A DNA stretch of 64,000 bases from Paenibacillus sabuli. GTDB taxonomy: Bacteria; Bacillota; Bacilli; Paenibacillales; Paenibacillaceae. Under the pieces are notes generated by a model, which worked only from the letters and a program-made list of their open reading frames with translations, was not told the origin of the DNA and made no database searches. Location: NCBI RefSeq assembly GCF_014705605.1, contig NZ_JACXIZ010000043.1:1-64000 (forward strand), in the 5' to 3' direction. A program made the translations under genes and the position numbers. Shown in pieces: positions 44,142-53,514 of this stretch; within the stretch, counting starts at the first letter, position 1; the number at the start of each line of letters is the position of its first letter.

Positions 44142-45761
44142 TTACACGCGCTTGACTTTCTTGCGGAATTGCTGGGGAGAGACGCCGGTATATTGCCGAA
44201 AGAGCGTGCAAAAATAACGCTCGTTGCCGATGCCTACATACTCACTGAGCTCGAAGTTGCTCCAACCGCGCTGCATCAGCAGCTCGCTGGCAAGCGCGAT
44301 TTTTTCCCGGTTGATGTATTCGACCAGACTCACCTGCTCCTCGCGCTTGAACAACGCGCTGAAATAATTCGGGGACAGCCCTACCGCATCGGCCACCTGG
44401 CGCAAGGTCAAGCGCTCCCGCAGATGACTGCGAATGAACGCCTTGGCCTGCTGCAGCTCGCGACGGTCAGACGCTTCGCCGCGCAAGAACAGCTCGCGAA
44501 TCAGCTCCTCCAGCAAACCGACCTGCTCGTGCAGCCGAAGCAGGGCGAAGATGCCGACTTGCCAGCATGACGTCTCAAGCTGCCGCGCCGCGACAGCCGG
44601 GCTCCATAGCGCCAGGTCGTCGGCCGCCTCGCGCAACAGCGCCCCCGCGCGCTGGACGGGCAGGCGCACCTGCCGGATGCGATCCGCGATCGCCAACAGC
44701 TCCGCGCGAATCGCCTGCTGATCGCCCGCCGCCTTGACCGCGGCGAGCAGGTGCTCGAGCCGCCTGCGGAGCTCAGACTCCGCCTCGGGCGCATGGCCGG
44801 GCGCCGGCTGATCACCGGGCAGCAGCGTGAGGCCTTCGCCGGTCACATAGTACAGCTCATCCGCAATACGGCATGCATGCCTGTAGGCGGGCAACAGACC
44901 GTCTATGCCTTGGAAGACACCGCTCCATGCTACACTGACGCGCATCCGCAAGTATTGACGGGCGCGGCTGATGATGTCCGCGCTCAGCGCCCCCGCCCGC
45001 TTGAGCCGCTCGGCGTGGCTATGCAGATGCGGCCAAGAGACATAACCGGTCAGCGCGGCATACGAATGCTCGAATACGAAGCCCGTACCCGCCGCCTGCA
45101 GCAGCTCCTCCGCGACATTGGTCAGGGCGTAGCGCAAAGCGCGCTGATCGGACTTGCTGTAGTCCCGGTGAAAGGCGGCGTAGTCCCCGATTCGAATGAG
45201 GCACGCGCAGTAGCCGGGCAGATGCAGCTCCAGCATCATTTCATCGTTCCAGGCAGGGAGCTGCCTGGCCGTCAGCTCGCCGCGCAGCAATTCGCCGAAC
45301 AATTGCTTGCGCAGCCGGTGCGCGTTTTTGCGCGTCATCCGATCGAGTCGAAGCAGTTCGCCGGAGGTATGCTCCTGCTCCCGCATTTGTTTCGCTGCCT
45401 TGTGCAATGCCTGGAGCAGGGCAGCCTCGTCGAGCGGCACCTTCACGATGTAATCGCTCACCTTCAGCTGCATCGCCCGCTGGGCATACGCGAATTCCGA
45501 ATAAGCGGAAAGGATGATGCAGGGAAGCGCCGGATGCTGCTCGCGCAGCTGTTCAATCATTGCGATGCCGTCCATCTCCGGCATGACAATATCGGTCACG
45601 ACGATATCCGGCTTGAGCTGCGCGGCGAGCCGCAATCCTTCGGCGCCGGAGTAGGCCTTGCCGACCTGCTCGAATTCCGGGCCCGCTCCATCAAAAAAAC
45701 GCGTCAGGCGCTCCAAAATCAAATCCTCGTCATCGACGATCAGACAACGGTAGATGCGCAG
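44142..45761 (-). CDS. YesN-type response regulator (receiver plus AraC domain)
   Basis: 539 residues if started at CTG 45761. Receiver domain with CLIVDDEDLILERL, phosphoacceptor in PDIVVTDIVMPEMDG and the Lys of VSDYIVKVP; a long helical middle part; C-terminal AraC double helix-turn-helix (LTLRQVADAVGLSPNYFSAL, NFELSEYVGIGNERYFCTLF). No ATG, GTG or TTG lies in frame between an upstream stop and the acidic DD pair. A GGAGGTGA site sits six bases before CTG 45761, while TTG 45722 would cut off the DD residues. It overlaps the YesM kinase gene end by 22 bases and likely activates the surrounding transport and CAZyme genes. Confidence 0.85.
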   Translation of the reverse strand: MRIYRCLIVDDEDLILERLTRFFDGAGPEFEQVGKAYSGAEGLRLAAQLKPDIVVTDIVMPEMDGIAMIEQLREQHPALPCIILSAYSEFAYAQRAMQLKVSDYIVKVPLDEAALLQALHKAAKQMREQEHTSGELLRLDRMTRKNAHRLRKQLFGELLRGELTARQLPAWNDEMMLELHLPGYCACLIRIGDYAAFHRDYSKSDQRALRYALTNVAEELLQAAGTGFVFEHSYAALTGYVSWPHLHSHAERLKRAGALSADIISRARQYLRMRVSVAWSGVFQGIDGLLPAYRHACRIADELYYVTGEGLTLLPGDQPAPGHAPEAESELRRRLEHLLAAVKAAGDQQAIRAELLAIADRIRQVRLPVQRAGALLREAADDLALWSPAVAARQLETSCWQVGIFALLRLHEQVGLLEELIRELFLRGEASDRRELQQAKAFIRSHLRERLTLRQVADAVGLSPNYFSALFKREEQVSLVEYINREKIALASELLMQRGWSNFELSEYVGIGNERYFCTLFRQYTGVSPQQFRKKVKRV

Positions 45762-47506
45762 GTCGACTCACCTCCATGTTCGAATGCTGGCCACGGGAGC
45801 GCAATGCGCACGACTGTGCCCTCCCCCGGCGCGCTGGCAATCGTCAGACCGAAGGCCGGTCCGAATCGGAGCCGAATGCGCTGATGGATATTGACCAGGC
45901 CGATCCTGTCCCGCGCACGCCCCTGCGACAGCGGGCGCTCCAGGATACGGGCCCGCTTCGCCTCGTCCATCCCGGCGCCGCGGTCCTCGACCGTGATGCA
46001 GAGCGTACCCTGTCCGGCCTGTGCGGCGATTCGCACACCGCCCTCAAGGCGTCCGCCCTTGTAGCCGTGGAAGATGCAGTTCTCCACGATCGGCTGCAGC
46101 AGCATCCGGATCACCGGAAGCGTCGCCAGCGTGTCCGGCACATCCAGCACAAGCGGAAATTCGCGGTTATAGCGAACACGCTGAATATGCATGTAGTCCA
46201 TGACATTGTCCAGCTCCTCGCGCAGCGTCACCGGGTGCTCCGCATCGCTCAGCCCGTACTCCATAATGCGAATCAACGCCTGGATAATCGGATCGACCTT
46301 GTCGAGCTTGCCGAGGCTCACCGCATTGCTGATCGAACCGAGCGTGTTGTACAGGAAGTGCGGATTGATCTGCGCCTGGAGCATCTGCAGCTCCGCCTTG
46401 CGCTTGAGCGCTTCCTCGGCGTGGAGCTCGCTCATCAGCTCGCGTATGCGACCGAGCATCTGGTCGAAGGTCGTGGAGAGCACGCCGAATTCGTCGTTGC
46501 GCCGCATCGCCACAGACACATCGAGCTTGCCGAGCCGAATCTGATTCATGCGCTCCATGATCCGCATCAGCGGGCCGCGCAGGTAGCGCGCTACAACGTA
46601 GGCGGTCAGCAGGCTGACGCCGGCGCCGCCGATCAGGAACCCGATATAATACATGCGGATCGGAGTGAGCGAGCGGGCGAGCAGGCGCTCGTCGTCGATG
46701 GCGAGGATCGACCAGCCGAATTTGGCGGAGGCGTGCTTGCGGATCGTGATCGCCTGGCCATCGGCAGCCGTCGTGCGCAACAACGATTCGTGCCGGTTGA
46801 CCAGCTCGGACGAGGTGAAGGACGCCAGACGCAAGATTCGCGCTTGCTCGTCCAGCAGACCCTGCAAGCCGGCCTGTCCTGCGACGAGTCGGCCTGCGGC
46901 GTCCACGATGGCAATGTTCAGCCCGTTCTCCCGATTGATCTGCAGCAGCCTCTGTTCGATGCGGCGCAGGTCCATATCCAGCGCCGCCACGAGCGAGTCG
47001 TCGGGTGTGCCGAGCGCTTTGACGAGCGTCACCGTCCAATCGGAATAGGTCGAGCGGTAGGTCGGACTGGCCGCGACGGACAAGTGGTCCTGCCGGCCAA
47101 GCGCAAGCAGGGACGCGCGCTCGGGCAACGGTTCGTTGAACACGCGCGAGAGCACAGACGTCCCTTCAATCGATCGATCCGGGTAGATCAGATACAGATT
47201 ATGAATGTAATTATAATTGAGCTCGTACAGCCGCTGCATGATCGGCTGCAGCTCGGAGGAGGTATCCATCCCGCTGTCGTATGCGGACTGGACGGCCAGC
47301 AGCAACGTCTGCAGGGAAGTATGACTCAGCTCCAGGTACTCATCGACTTTATACAGGATCTCTTCCACGTAGTACGCATTGTTTTTACCGATCTCGCTTT
47401 TGACGATGACATAGGCCAGTTGCGTCAATAGCGTGGTGCAGCACAGCACGAATACGAAGCAAATGACAAACAGCTTGAACGTCAGGCTGCTGAACCGCAG
47501 ATGCAT
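45740..47506 (-). CDS. YesM-type sensor histidine kinase
   Basis: 588 residues. Membrane helix 1 (LFVICFVFVLCCTTLLTQLA), extracellular sensor (about 40-285), helix 2 (MYYIGFLIGGAGVSLLTAYV), HAMP domain (RYLRGPLMRIMERMNQIR), then the His_kinase domain with the phosphorylated His in AQINPHFLYNTLGSI, and an HATPase (PIVENCIFHGYKGG, DRGAGMDEAKR, RIGLVNIHQRI). YesM kinases in this group sense oligosaccharides outside the cell, often through the binding protein encoded next to them. GGGAGGAATGAAGG precedes ATG 47506. Confidence 0.9.
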   Translation of the reverse strand: MHLRFSSLTFKLFVICFVFVLCCTTLLTQLAYVIVKSEIGKNNAYYVEEILYKVDEYLELSHTSLQTLLLAVQSAYDSGMDTSSELQPIMQRLYELNYNYIHNLYLIYPDRSIEGTSVLSRVFNEPLPERASLLALGRQDHLSVAASPTYRSTYSDWTVTLVKALGTPDDSLVAALDMDLRRIEQRLLQINRENGLNIAIVDAAGRLVAGQAGLQGLLDEQARILRLASFTSSELVNRHESLLRTTAADGQAITIRKHASAKFGWSILAIDDERLLARSLTPIRMYYIGFLIGGAGVSLLTAYVVARYLRGPLMRIMERMNQIRLGKLDVSVAMRRNDEFGVLSTTFDQMLGRIRELMSELHAEEALKRKAELQMLQAQINPHFLYNTLGSISNAVSLGKLDKVDPIIQALIRIMEYGLSDAEHPVTLREELDNVMDYMHIQRVRYNREFPLVLDVPDTLATLPVIRMLLQPIVENCIFHGYKGGRLEGGVRIAAQAGQGTLCITVEDRGAGMDEAKRARILERPLSQGRARDRIGLVNIHQRIRLRFGPAFGLTIASAPGEGTVVRIALPWPAFEHGGESTCASTVV

Positions 47507-47557
47507 CCTTCATTCCTCCCGGGGCGCATACGGCGCTTCGCCGCCTCCCGCTTCGGC

Positions 47558-49150
47558 TTACAGCACCTCGTTCGCGCGCAGCAGCTCCTCGACATAATCC
47601 CGGTATGCGCCGTAATCGTACTTGCTCTCCAGCGTTTCCTTGTAGGCCTCCCACTCGTCGAGCGGGGCGCGTCCGGTCATGAAGCGCAGCAGCGACTCAC
47701 GCACATATTTCTGGCGGTCGGCATACAGCCGATCGTCCGGATCGGGGACGACAATCGCATTGGCCGGATTCGGCATGACATGATCGATGTTCACTTGATG
47801 GTAGCCTGCGGTGTCCGGATTCTGGAAGTTGAAATACAGCGGGTCGTCGCCGCGGCGCGGCATGTAATAATTCGACGTCCAGCGGTAGTTATTGAGCGTG
47901 TCCTCATCGGTCACCTTGACGATCTCGCCGTCCATCAGATTCCACTGAACGCCCTCGATGCCGTACGAGAATACCCTCTGAGCTTCCTCGTCGGTGTACC
48001 AATATTGCAGAAAGGCAAAGATTCGCGCCAGCTTCGCCTCGTCCCGCGCAGCCTTGATGGAGACGCCCCACGAGTTGCTCTGCGCGGCGGCGTTGCCGAG
48101 CCGGCGTTCGCCGGACGGCCCTGCGACCGGAGGCACCGTAATCCACTCCGGCACGCTGCCGCCGATCTCCTCCATGTTCTTCTGATTCGAAGGCTCCATC
48201 TGGCGCCAGCCGGAAATCAGCATGCCCACCTTGCCGCGATACATCTTCTGATTGATCTGCTGCACATCGTTGATCGACACCCAGTCCGGATCGACGACGC
48301 CGGCATCGATCATCTCGCGAATGAACGCCAGTGCCTCCGACGTTCGGTCGTCCGTCGCGCCGATGACGAGTTCGCCATCCCTGACATCCACCACCTCCGG
48401 GTGCGCGCCGAACAGCCAGAATACCTCGCCCCAGCCGAGATTCGCCAAGGTGCCGTCCTTGCCCACGCCGGCCACGAAGCCATACGTGTCCTGCTCGCCG
48501 TTGCCGTCGGGATCGTCGTACGTAAACGCCTTCATATCGTCCAGCAGCTCCGCTGTCGTCTGCGGCCTATCCAGGCCGAGCGCGTCAAGCCAATCCTGGC
48601 GCAGCCACCATCCGACTGTGCCGCTCACCTGCTCGTAGGCGGGAACGCCAATCTGCTTGCCTTCGTACATCAGATCGCGCCATTGCTGGTCCGTAAAGCG
48701 CGCCTCATAATCCGGATACTGCGCCAGCGTCTCGCCGATGTCCGCCGTCACGCCTTCTTCGTAATACTTGACCGCGCTTGCGCGATCCTTGAAAAAAATC
48801 AAATCGGGAATGTCGCCGGATGCGATCAAGGCGTTCAGCATCGCGTCGGCCTGATCGGGCGCCGGGATGACGTAGTCCAGTTCGATATTGACCGCCGCTT
48901 CGAGCATCTGCCTCATCGGATCCTCCTCTCGCGGCGGCATCGGGGTGGCCGGATTGAAGGCGCCCGAATTGAAGACCGTCAGCTTCATCTTGTTGGCGAA
49001 GGCCCCGCTATCCTGACTCGCTTCCGCTTCTCCATTGTTCGCGGGCGGAGCTTCGCTCCGGGGCGTGTTGCCGGATGAGCATCCCGTCAGCAGCGCCGCG
49101 ACCGTCGCAGCGGCCAGCCATTGGCGATAACGCATGTGAAATAGGGACAT
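47558..49150 (-). CDS. LplA/YtcQ-type oligosaccharide-binding lipoprotein
   Basis: 530 residues. Lipobox LLTGC (Cys 24) after a short signal, Asn/Ser/Glu-rich linker, then a large extracellular solute-binding fold typical of the Lpl/YtcQ family (DYVIPAPDQADAMLNALIAS, GDIPDLIFFKD, WDYLDAL-like WLRQDWLDALGL, PDGNGEQDTYGF). GGAGAGG is seven bases before ATG 49150. It would deliver oligosaccharides to the LplB/LplC permeases encoded just upstream. The ATPase is absent, as usual: these systems share the MsmX-type ATPase. Confidence 0.9.
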   Translation of the reverse strand: MSLFHMRYRQWLAAATVAALLTGCSSGNTPRSEAPPANNGEAEASQDSGAFANKMKLTVFNSGAFNPATPMPPREEDPMRQMLEAAVNIELDYVIPAPDQADAMLNALIASGDIPDLIFFKDRASAVKYYEEGVTADIGETLAQYPDYEARFTDQQWRDLMYEGKQIGVPAYEQVSGTVGWWLRQDWLDALGLDRPQTTAELLDDMKAFTYDDPDGNGEQDTYGFVAGVGKDGTLANLGWGEVFWLFGAHPEVVDVRDGELVIGATDDRTSEALAFIREMIDAGVVDPDWVSINDVQQINQKMYRGKVGMLISGWRQMEPSNQKNMEEIGGSVPEWITVPPVAGPSGERRLGNAAAQSNSWGVSIKAARDEAKLARIFAFLQYWYTDEEAQRVFSYGIEGVQWNLMDGEIVKVTDEDTLNNYRWTSNYYMPRRGDDPLYFNFQNPDTAGYHQVNIDHVMPNPANAIVVPDPDDRLYADRQKYVRESLLRFMTGRAPLDEWEAYKETLESKYDYGAYRDYVEELLRANEVL

Positions 49151-49246
49151 GGATCGACCTCTCCTTTATGATATTGTAATCTATTATTCGGACCAGACGC
49201 TACGAGAATTGTCGATTCCCGGACGTCCGGCCCGCAATAACCCCGG

Positions 49247-50119
49247 TCAGCCCTTCACCGAGCCAAGCAGCACGCCCTTGGCGAAATGACGTTGAAGGAA
49301 CGGATAGACGAGCAGGATCGGTACCGTGGACAGCATAACCGCAGCCATCTGAATGGACAGGAAGCTGGCCGGCAACGTCGTGTCGCTGACGGCGTCCGCA
49401 GTCTGCGTCTGGAAATTCAGCAAAATGTTGCGCAGCACCACCTGCAGCGGGTACAGCTGCTGATCGCGGATGTACATGATGCCGTCGAAGTAGCTGTTCC
49501 AGTGAAAAACGGCGTAGAACAACCCGATGGTCGCGATGACCGGCATCGACAGCGGCAATACGATCCGCCACAAGACACGCATGTCCCCGGCTCCGTCCAC
49601 CTTGGCCGACTCCTCGATTTCCTGCGGCAATTGCTCGAAAAAGCCCTTGACGATAATGAGATTGAAGGCGCTGATCAAGCCGGGCACAATCAGAGCCCAG
49701 ACGGTATCCAGTAAACCGAGGTAGCGGGTCAGCAAGTACGTCGGAATGAGACCGCCGTTGAACAGCATGGTGAAGATGACAATCATCAGCAGCGGCGCGC
49801 GTCCGGGCAAGCTCTTCTTGGAAAGCGCATAGGCCATCAGAATCGTGAACACCAGATTCAGTCCCGTCCCGACCAGGGTGCGGAACAAGGTCACTTGGTA
49901 CGCATTTCCGAGACCATAGCCTTGCAGCACCTGATTGTAGGCGTAGAGCGTGATCTGTTCCGGAATGAGCACGACCCCTCTGCGCACCACTTCGGCGGCA
50001 GGCGTAAATGAGACGCTCAGGACATAAAAGAACGGAAACAGACAAATCAGACCGGCCAGCAGCAGCGCAGCGTAATTGACGCCCTGCAGCAGCTTTTCCC
50101 TCTTGCTTGTCGTTGACAT
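49247..50119 (-). CDS. LplC/YtcP-type ABC permease
   Basis: 290 residues with six membrane segments (NYAALLLAGLICLFPFFYVL, LNLVFTILMAYALS) and the EAA loop EESAKVDGAGDMRVLWRIVL facing the ATPase. It ends in the common LQRHFAKGVLLGSVKG. ATG 50119 lies seven bases after GGGGG; ATG 50125 is too close. Forms the sugar channel with the next permease; 12 bases separate the genes. Confidence 0.9.
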   Translation of the reverse strand: MSTTSKREKLLQGVNYAALLLAGLICLFPFFYVLSVSFTPAAEVVRRGVVLIPEQITLYAYNQVLQGYGLGNAYQVTLFRTLVGTGLNLVFTILMAYALSKKSLPGRAPLLMIVIFTMLFNGGLIPTYLLTRYLGLLDTVWALIVPGLISAFNLIIVKGFFEQLPQEIEESAKVDGAGDMRVLWRIVLPLSMPVIATIGLFYAVFHWNSYFDGIMYIRDQQLYPLQVVLRNILLNFQTQTADAVSDTTLPASFLSIQMAAVMLSTVPILLVYPFLQRHFAKGVLLGSVKG

Positions 50120-50131
50120 GCGCATGCCCCC

Positions 50132-51022
50132 TTACCAGATTTGCCCGTCGAAGCGTTTGGCGACCTTGTTGGCGCCGACGACGAGTACGAATGCAATGAC
50201 GGATTTGAAAATGCCTACGGCCGTGGCCAGCGAGACGTTCATGCGCTCCAGGCCTTCGCGGTAAACCCAAGTATCGATGATATCCGCCTTTTCCAGGTTG
50301 AAGACATTGGCCATCATAAAAATTTGATCGAAACCGGCGTCCAGAATATTGCTCAATTTTAAAATGAGCAGAATGATCATAACGTTGCGGATCCCCGGCA
50401 GCGTCACATGCCAGATTTGTCTTCCCTTGGATGCGCCGTCGATTCTGGCCGCCTCGTACAAGCTGGGATCGATGCCGGAGAGCGCCGCCAAATACAGGAT
50501 CGCCCCCCACCCGGTCTCCTTCCACACATCCGAGGTCACGATCAGCGGCCGGATCCACTCCGGCTCGGTCAGGAAGGCGATCGTCTGAAATCCCGATGCC
50601 TGGAGCAGTTGATTGACGAGGCCGTCGCCTGGCGACAGCAGCGCCACCATCAGCCCGTATACGATGACCCAGGAGACGAAATGCGGCAGGTACGTGAGCG
50701 TCTGCACCGAGCGCTTGAACCATTCCGTCCGCACTTCATTGAGCATCAGCGCCAGCACAATCGGCGCTGTGAAGCCGAACAGCAGCTTGTACAACGAGAT
50801 CAGAAGCGTATTGGCCATGATATCCCAAAAATAGACGCCTTGCATAAATTGCGTGAAGTTGTGCCACCCGGCCCACGGACTATCCCAAAAACCGAGCATC
50901 AGCTTGTAATCTTTGAAGGCTATGATCAACCCGAGCATGGGGACATACTTGTAAACAACAAAATAGAGCAGTCCCGGAAGGAGGATCATATACATGAACC
51001 TGTGTTTTTTCAAGTTGCGCAT
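50132..51022 (-). CDS. LplB/YteP-type ABC permease
   Basis: 296 residues with six membrane segments. Typical opening FMYMILLPGLLYFVVYKYVP, MLGLIIAFKDYKL and EAA loop YEAARIDGASKGRQIWHVTL; ends NKVAKRFDGQIW. ATG 51022 has AAAGGAG nine bases upstream. First gene of the polysaccharide utilisation locus on the minus strand. A possible -10 (TACAAT on the minus strand) lies about 55 bases upstream, with no convincing -35. Confidence 0.9.
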   Translation of the reverse strand: MRNLKKHRFMYMILLPGLLYFVVYKYVPMLGLIIAFKDYKLMLGFWDSPWAGWHNFTQFMQGVYFWDIMANTLLISLYKLLFGFTAPIVLALMLNEVRTEWFKRSVQTLTYLPHFVSWVIVYGLMVALLSPGDGLVNQLLQASGFQTIAFLTEPEWIRPLIVTSDVWKETGWGAILYLAALSGIDPSLYEAARIDGASKGRQIWHVTLPGIRNVMIILLILKLSNILDAGFDQIFMMANVFNLEKADIIDTWVYREGLERMNVSLATAVGIFKSVIAFVLVVGANKVAKRFDGQIW

Positions 51023-51116
51023 CTGCCGCATCTCCTTTGAAGTGGTAGCTTCATTGTAAGATCGGCAATCGCTTCACAGGTTCATAATCCTTCGGGATTG
51101 CTCCAATATTTTACGT

Positions 51117-52364
51117 TTATTGCGTATGGGATGCGCCCAGCGGCACACGTCCCCGCCCGCTCAGCCAAGCCGCGCACGCCGCCAGCAGCGCCAGCAGCGC
51201 GCAGACGGCGTACATTGCGCTGTAGGAGACGATATCGGTCAGCGGGCCCAGCGCCATGCCGCCGAGCGCGATACCCAGATCGGCGGTGGCGATGAACAGG
51301 CCGAGGCCGACATTGCGCGTGACGCGGGGCAGCGCGAACGTCAGATAGGTCGTCAAGGTCGGATACAGCAGCGCCTGCGCGATGCCGATCAGCACCGGCG
51401 CGGCGTAGAATGCCGGCGGGCCCAGCGCCGGACCCGCGACGGCGCCAAGCGCCAGCAGCAGCGCGCCGGCCGCGCCGAGCAGGCAGATGCCGCCGATGCG
51501 CGCGCCGCGCCAGCGCCCGTCCGACGGCATGCGGCCGCTCCACAACAGGCGCGCAAGCACGATCACGGCCGCCTGGATCATCAGATACACGCCCGCATGC
51601 CCGTGCGTCACCTCGGCCGCATAGAGCGGCACGAACGTCACCACCGCGCCGAACACGACCGAGGCAAGCAGCATCAGCAGCCCGCAGACCCGCAGCGCTC
51701 GGTTGTCGCCGAGGGTGCGAAGGTAACCGCGCCAGCTCGTCGCCAGCTCATCGCGCGCCGTGCCGCGAATCTCTTCCGGCAGGGTCTCCGCCATCCGCTC
51801 CGGCACCATCTGCAGCGGCATGAACAGCCCGAGGGCGGCCGTCCCGAGCGCCAGGACCGCGATGACGCCCGAGAAGCCGCCCATCCCGCCGTAGGTCCAC
51901 AGCCAGATCGCGAGCAGCGGGCCGAGCACGGCCGGCAAGTACGTGAAGAGCGAATACATGGACAAGCCCTGCGCGCGCTGCTCCTCCGGCAGCGCGTCGA
52001 TCACGCCCATCTGCAGCGCCATCGAGAAGAAGGCGGTGCAGATGCCTTGCAGCACCCGCGCCGCCAGATAACCCGTCAGCCCGCTCAATGCATACAGCAT
52101 GAGCGCCCCGCCGTTCACCACCAGCAGGACCCGCAGCACCCGGGCCGGTCCGTGCCTGTGCACCAGATGTCCCGCCCAAGGGCGGAAGAACATGCATGTG
52201 AACATGTAGGCGCCCATAATGAGGCCGATCTCGCCGCCGCTCGCGCCGAGCGCCTCGCTGCGCAGCGGCACGATCACGGTCAGCATCGCATTGGCGCTAA
52301 AAAACAGCAGCGTCAGCGCGTACAAACGCAGAAACGGCGCGCTTAACGCCCGGTTCCGCTTCAT
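51117..52364 (-). CDS. MFS transporter, probable metallophore exporter
   Basis: 415 residues, 12 predicted membrane segments. MFS marks are YMFTCMFFRPWAGHLVHRHG (motif A region after helix 2), RVLQGICTAFFSMALQMG (helix 4-5) and SGRMPSDGRWRGARI between helices 8 and 9. Its ATG overlaps the stop of the SbnA-like gene (ATGA). Last gene of the nine-gene operon. In metallophore clusters an MFS protein (CntE, SbnD) exports the product, and this is its likely job here; the substrate is inferred from context only. Confidence 0.8.
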   Translation of the reverse strand: MKRNRALSAPFLRLYALTLLFFSANAMLTVIVPLRSEALGASGGEIGLIMGAYMFTCMFFRPWAGHLVHRHGPARVLRVLLVVNGGALMLYALSGLTGYLAARVLQGICTAFFSMALQMGVIDALPEEQRAQGLSMYSLFTYLPAVLGPLLAIWLWTYGGMGGFSGVIAVLALGTAALGLFMPLQMVPERMAETLPEEIRGTARDELATSWRGYLRTLGDNRALRVCGLLMLLASVVFGAVVTFVPLYAAEVTHGHAGVYLMIQAAVIVLARLLWSGRMPSDGRWRGARIGGICLLGAAGALLLALGAVAGPALGPPAFYAAPVLIGIAQALLYPTLTTYLTFALPRVTRNVGLGLFIATADLGIALGGMALGPLTDIVSYSAMYAVCALLALLAACAAWLSGRGRVPLGASHTQ

Positions 52365-53488
52365 CCGAGCCGCTCTCTGCGCATGCGGCCGAGCAGCTCG
52401 TCGTTCTGCCGAAGCGTGGAAGCCGGCACAGCCAACTCCTCCGTCAGCTCATGCCGGTAATTCGCCATCTCGGCGCTCTGCGTGCTCCACGGCCGCAGCT
52501 CGCTCGCCCAGGTGCGGATGCGCTCCGGCTCCGCCTCCAGCGCGAAGCCCTGATCCCGCATCCAGTCCTCGTCGAACAGCGTCTGCAAGTAACGCTCGCC
52601 GCCGTCGGCCACCATGCACACGACATATTCGCCGGGCCTCATCCGCTGCGCGAGATGGAGGGCGGCGACCAGACAAGCGCCGCTGGAGGGCCCGACCAGA
52701 ATGCCCTCGCGCCGCGCCAGCGTCCGCGCCGCGACGAAGGCCTGCTCGTCCGGAATTTTGTACGCTTCGTCGACCAGTTCGACATCGATGTTGGTCGGCG
52801 TCCAGCCGAGTCCGATGCCGGGAATGCGGTAGCCGGCTGAAGGGCCGCCGAAGATCGCCGAGCCGACCGCGTCCACGCCGGCGATGCGTACGCCGGGCGC
52901 ATGGCGCTTCAGATACCGGGAGATTCCTCCGAGCTGACCGCCGGTGCTGACGGCCGTGACGAAGGCGCCCAGACCGGGCGGACAGCCTTCCACAATTTCG
53001 CGCGCCGTCGTGCCGTGATGCGCCTCGCTGTTCAGCAGGTTGAAGCATTGATCGGGCCGGTATGCGCCGGGCAGCTCTTCGGCCAGCTTGTTGGCCGCGG
53101 CGATGCGGGTTTTGTGATAGCTGCCGCAATCGTCCTTTTCGGTAACGACGATCACCTCCGCGCCGAACGCCTGCAAGACCGCCAGATTGGCGGCAGTCGT
53201 TTTTGGATCGGCCAGGATGACGACCCGGTACCCCTTGGCCGCGCCGATCATCGCCAGCGAGATGCCGAAATTGCCGCTCGACGATTCGATGATTGTGCCG
53301 CCGGGCTGCAGCAGCCCGGCACGCTCCGCTTCCTCCACAATATACTTGGCGGGTCTGTCCTTGACGCTGCCGCCCGGGTTGTAACGCTCGTACTTGAGCA
53401 GCACCTCGCCTTCGCCCGGACGGCCGAGCTTCGGTATCCGCAGCAGCGGCGTGTCTCCTATCGTATCCAATAGATCGGCAATCGCCAT
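52361..53488 (-). CDS. SbnA/cysteine-synthase-like PLP enzyme
   Basis: 375 residues. Fold type II PLP enzyme with DTPLL-type start (LLDTIGDTPLLRIP), PLP Lys in YNPGGSVKDRPAKYIVEEAE, substrate loop ESSSGNFGISLAM, and phosphate loop VSTGGQLGGI. The GGSxKDRPAKYI form and the LNSEAHHGTTAREIVEGC region match SbnA, which joins O-phospho-L-serine with L-Glu in 2,3-diaminopropionate synthesis, better than housekeeping CysK. It has an extra C-terminal 45 residues. AAAGGA is ten bases before ATG 53488. No sbnB partner gene is present. In this operon it probably makes the amino-polycarboxylate core of a metal chelator. Confidence 0.8.
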   Translation of the reverse strand: MAIADLLDTIGDTPLLRIPKLGRPGEGEVLLKYERYNPGGSVKDRPAKYIVEEAERAGLLQPGGTIIESSSGNFGISLAMIGAAKGYRVVILADPKTTAANLAVLQAFGAEVIVVTEKDDCGSYHKTRIAAANKLAEELPGAYRPDQCFNLLNSEAHHGTTAREIVEGCPPGLGAFVTAVSTGGQLGGISRYLKRHAPGVRIAGVDAVGSAIFGGPSAGYRIPGIGLGWTPTNIDVELVDEAYKIPDEQAFVAARTLARREGILVGPSSGACLVAALHLAQRMRPGEYVVCMVADGGERYLQTLFDEDWMRDQGFALEAEPERIRTWASELRPWSTQSAEMANYRHELTEELAVPASTLRQNDELLGRMRRERLG

Positions 53489-53514
53489 CGATGACTCATC
53501 CTTTCTTTTTTTCT

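Noticed and set aside
45776-47431. 551-codon plus-strand frame opposite the YesM kinase
   Set aside because: Antisense shadow of a clear kinase gene; no ribosome site and no domain.
51023-51116. Terminator of the nine-gene operon (AATCC-CGAA-GGATT)
   Set aside because: Five-base stem without a T-run; too weak to call, so the end of the operon transcript is left open.
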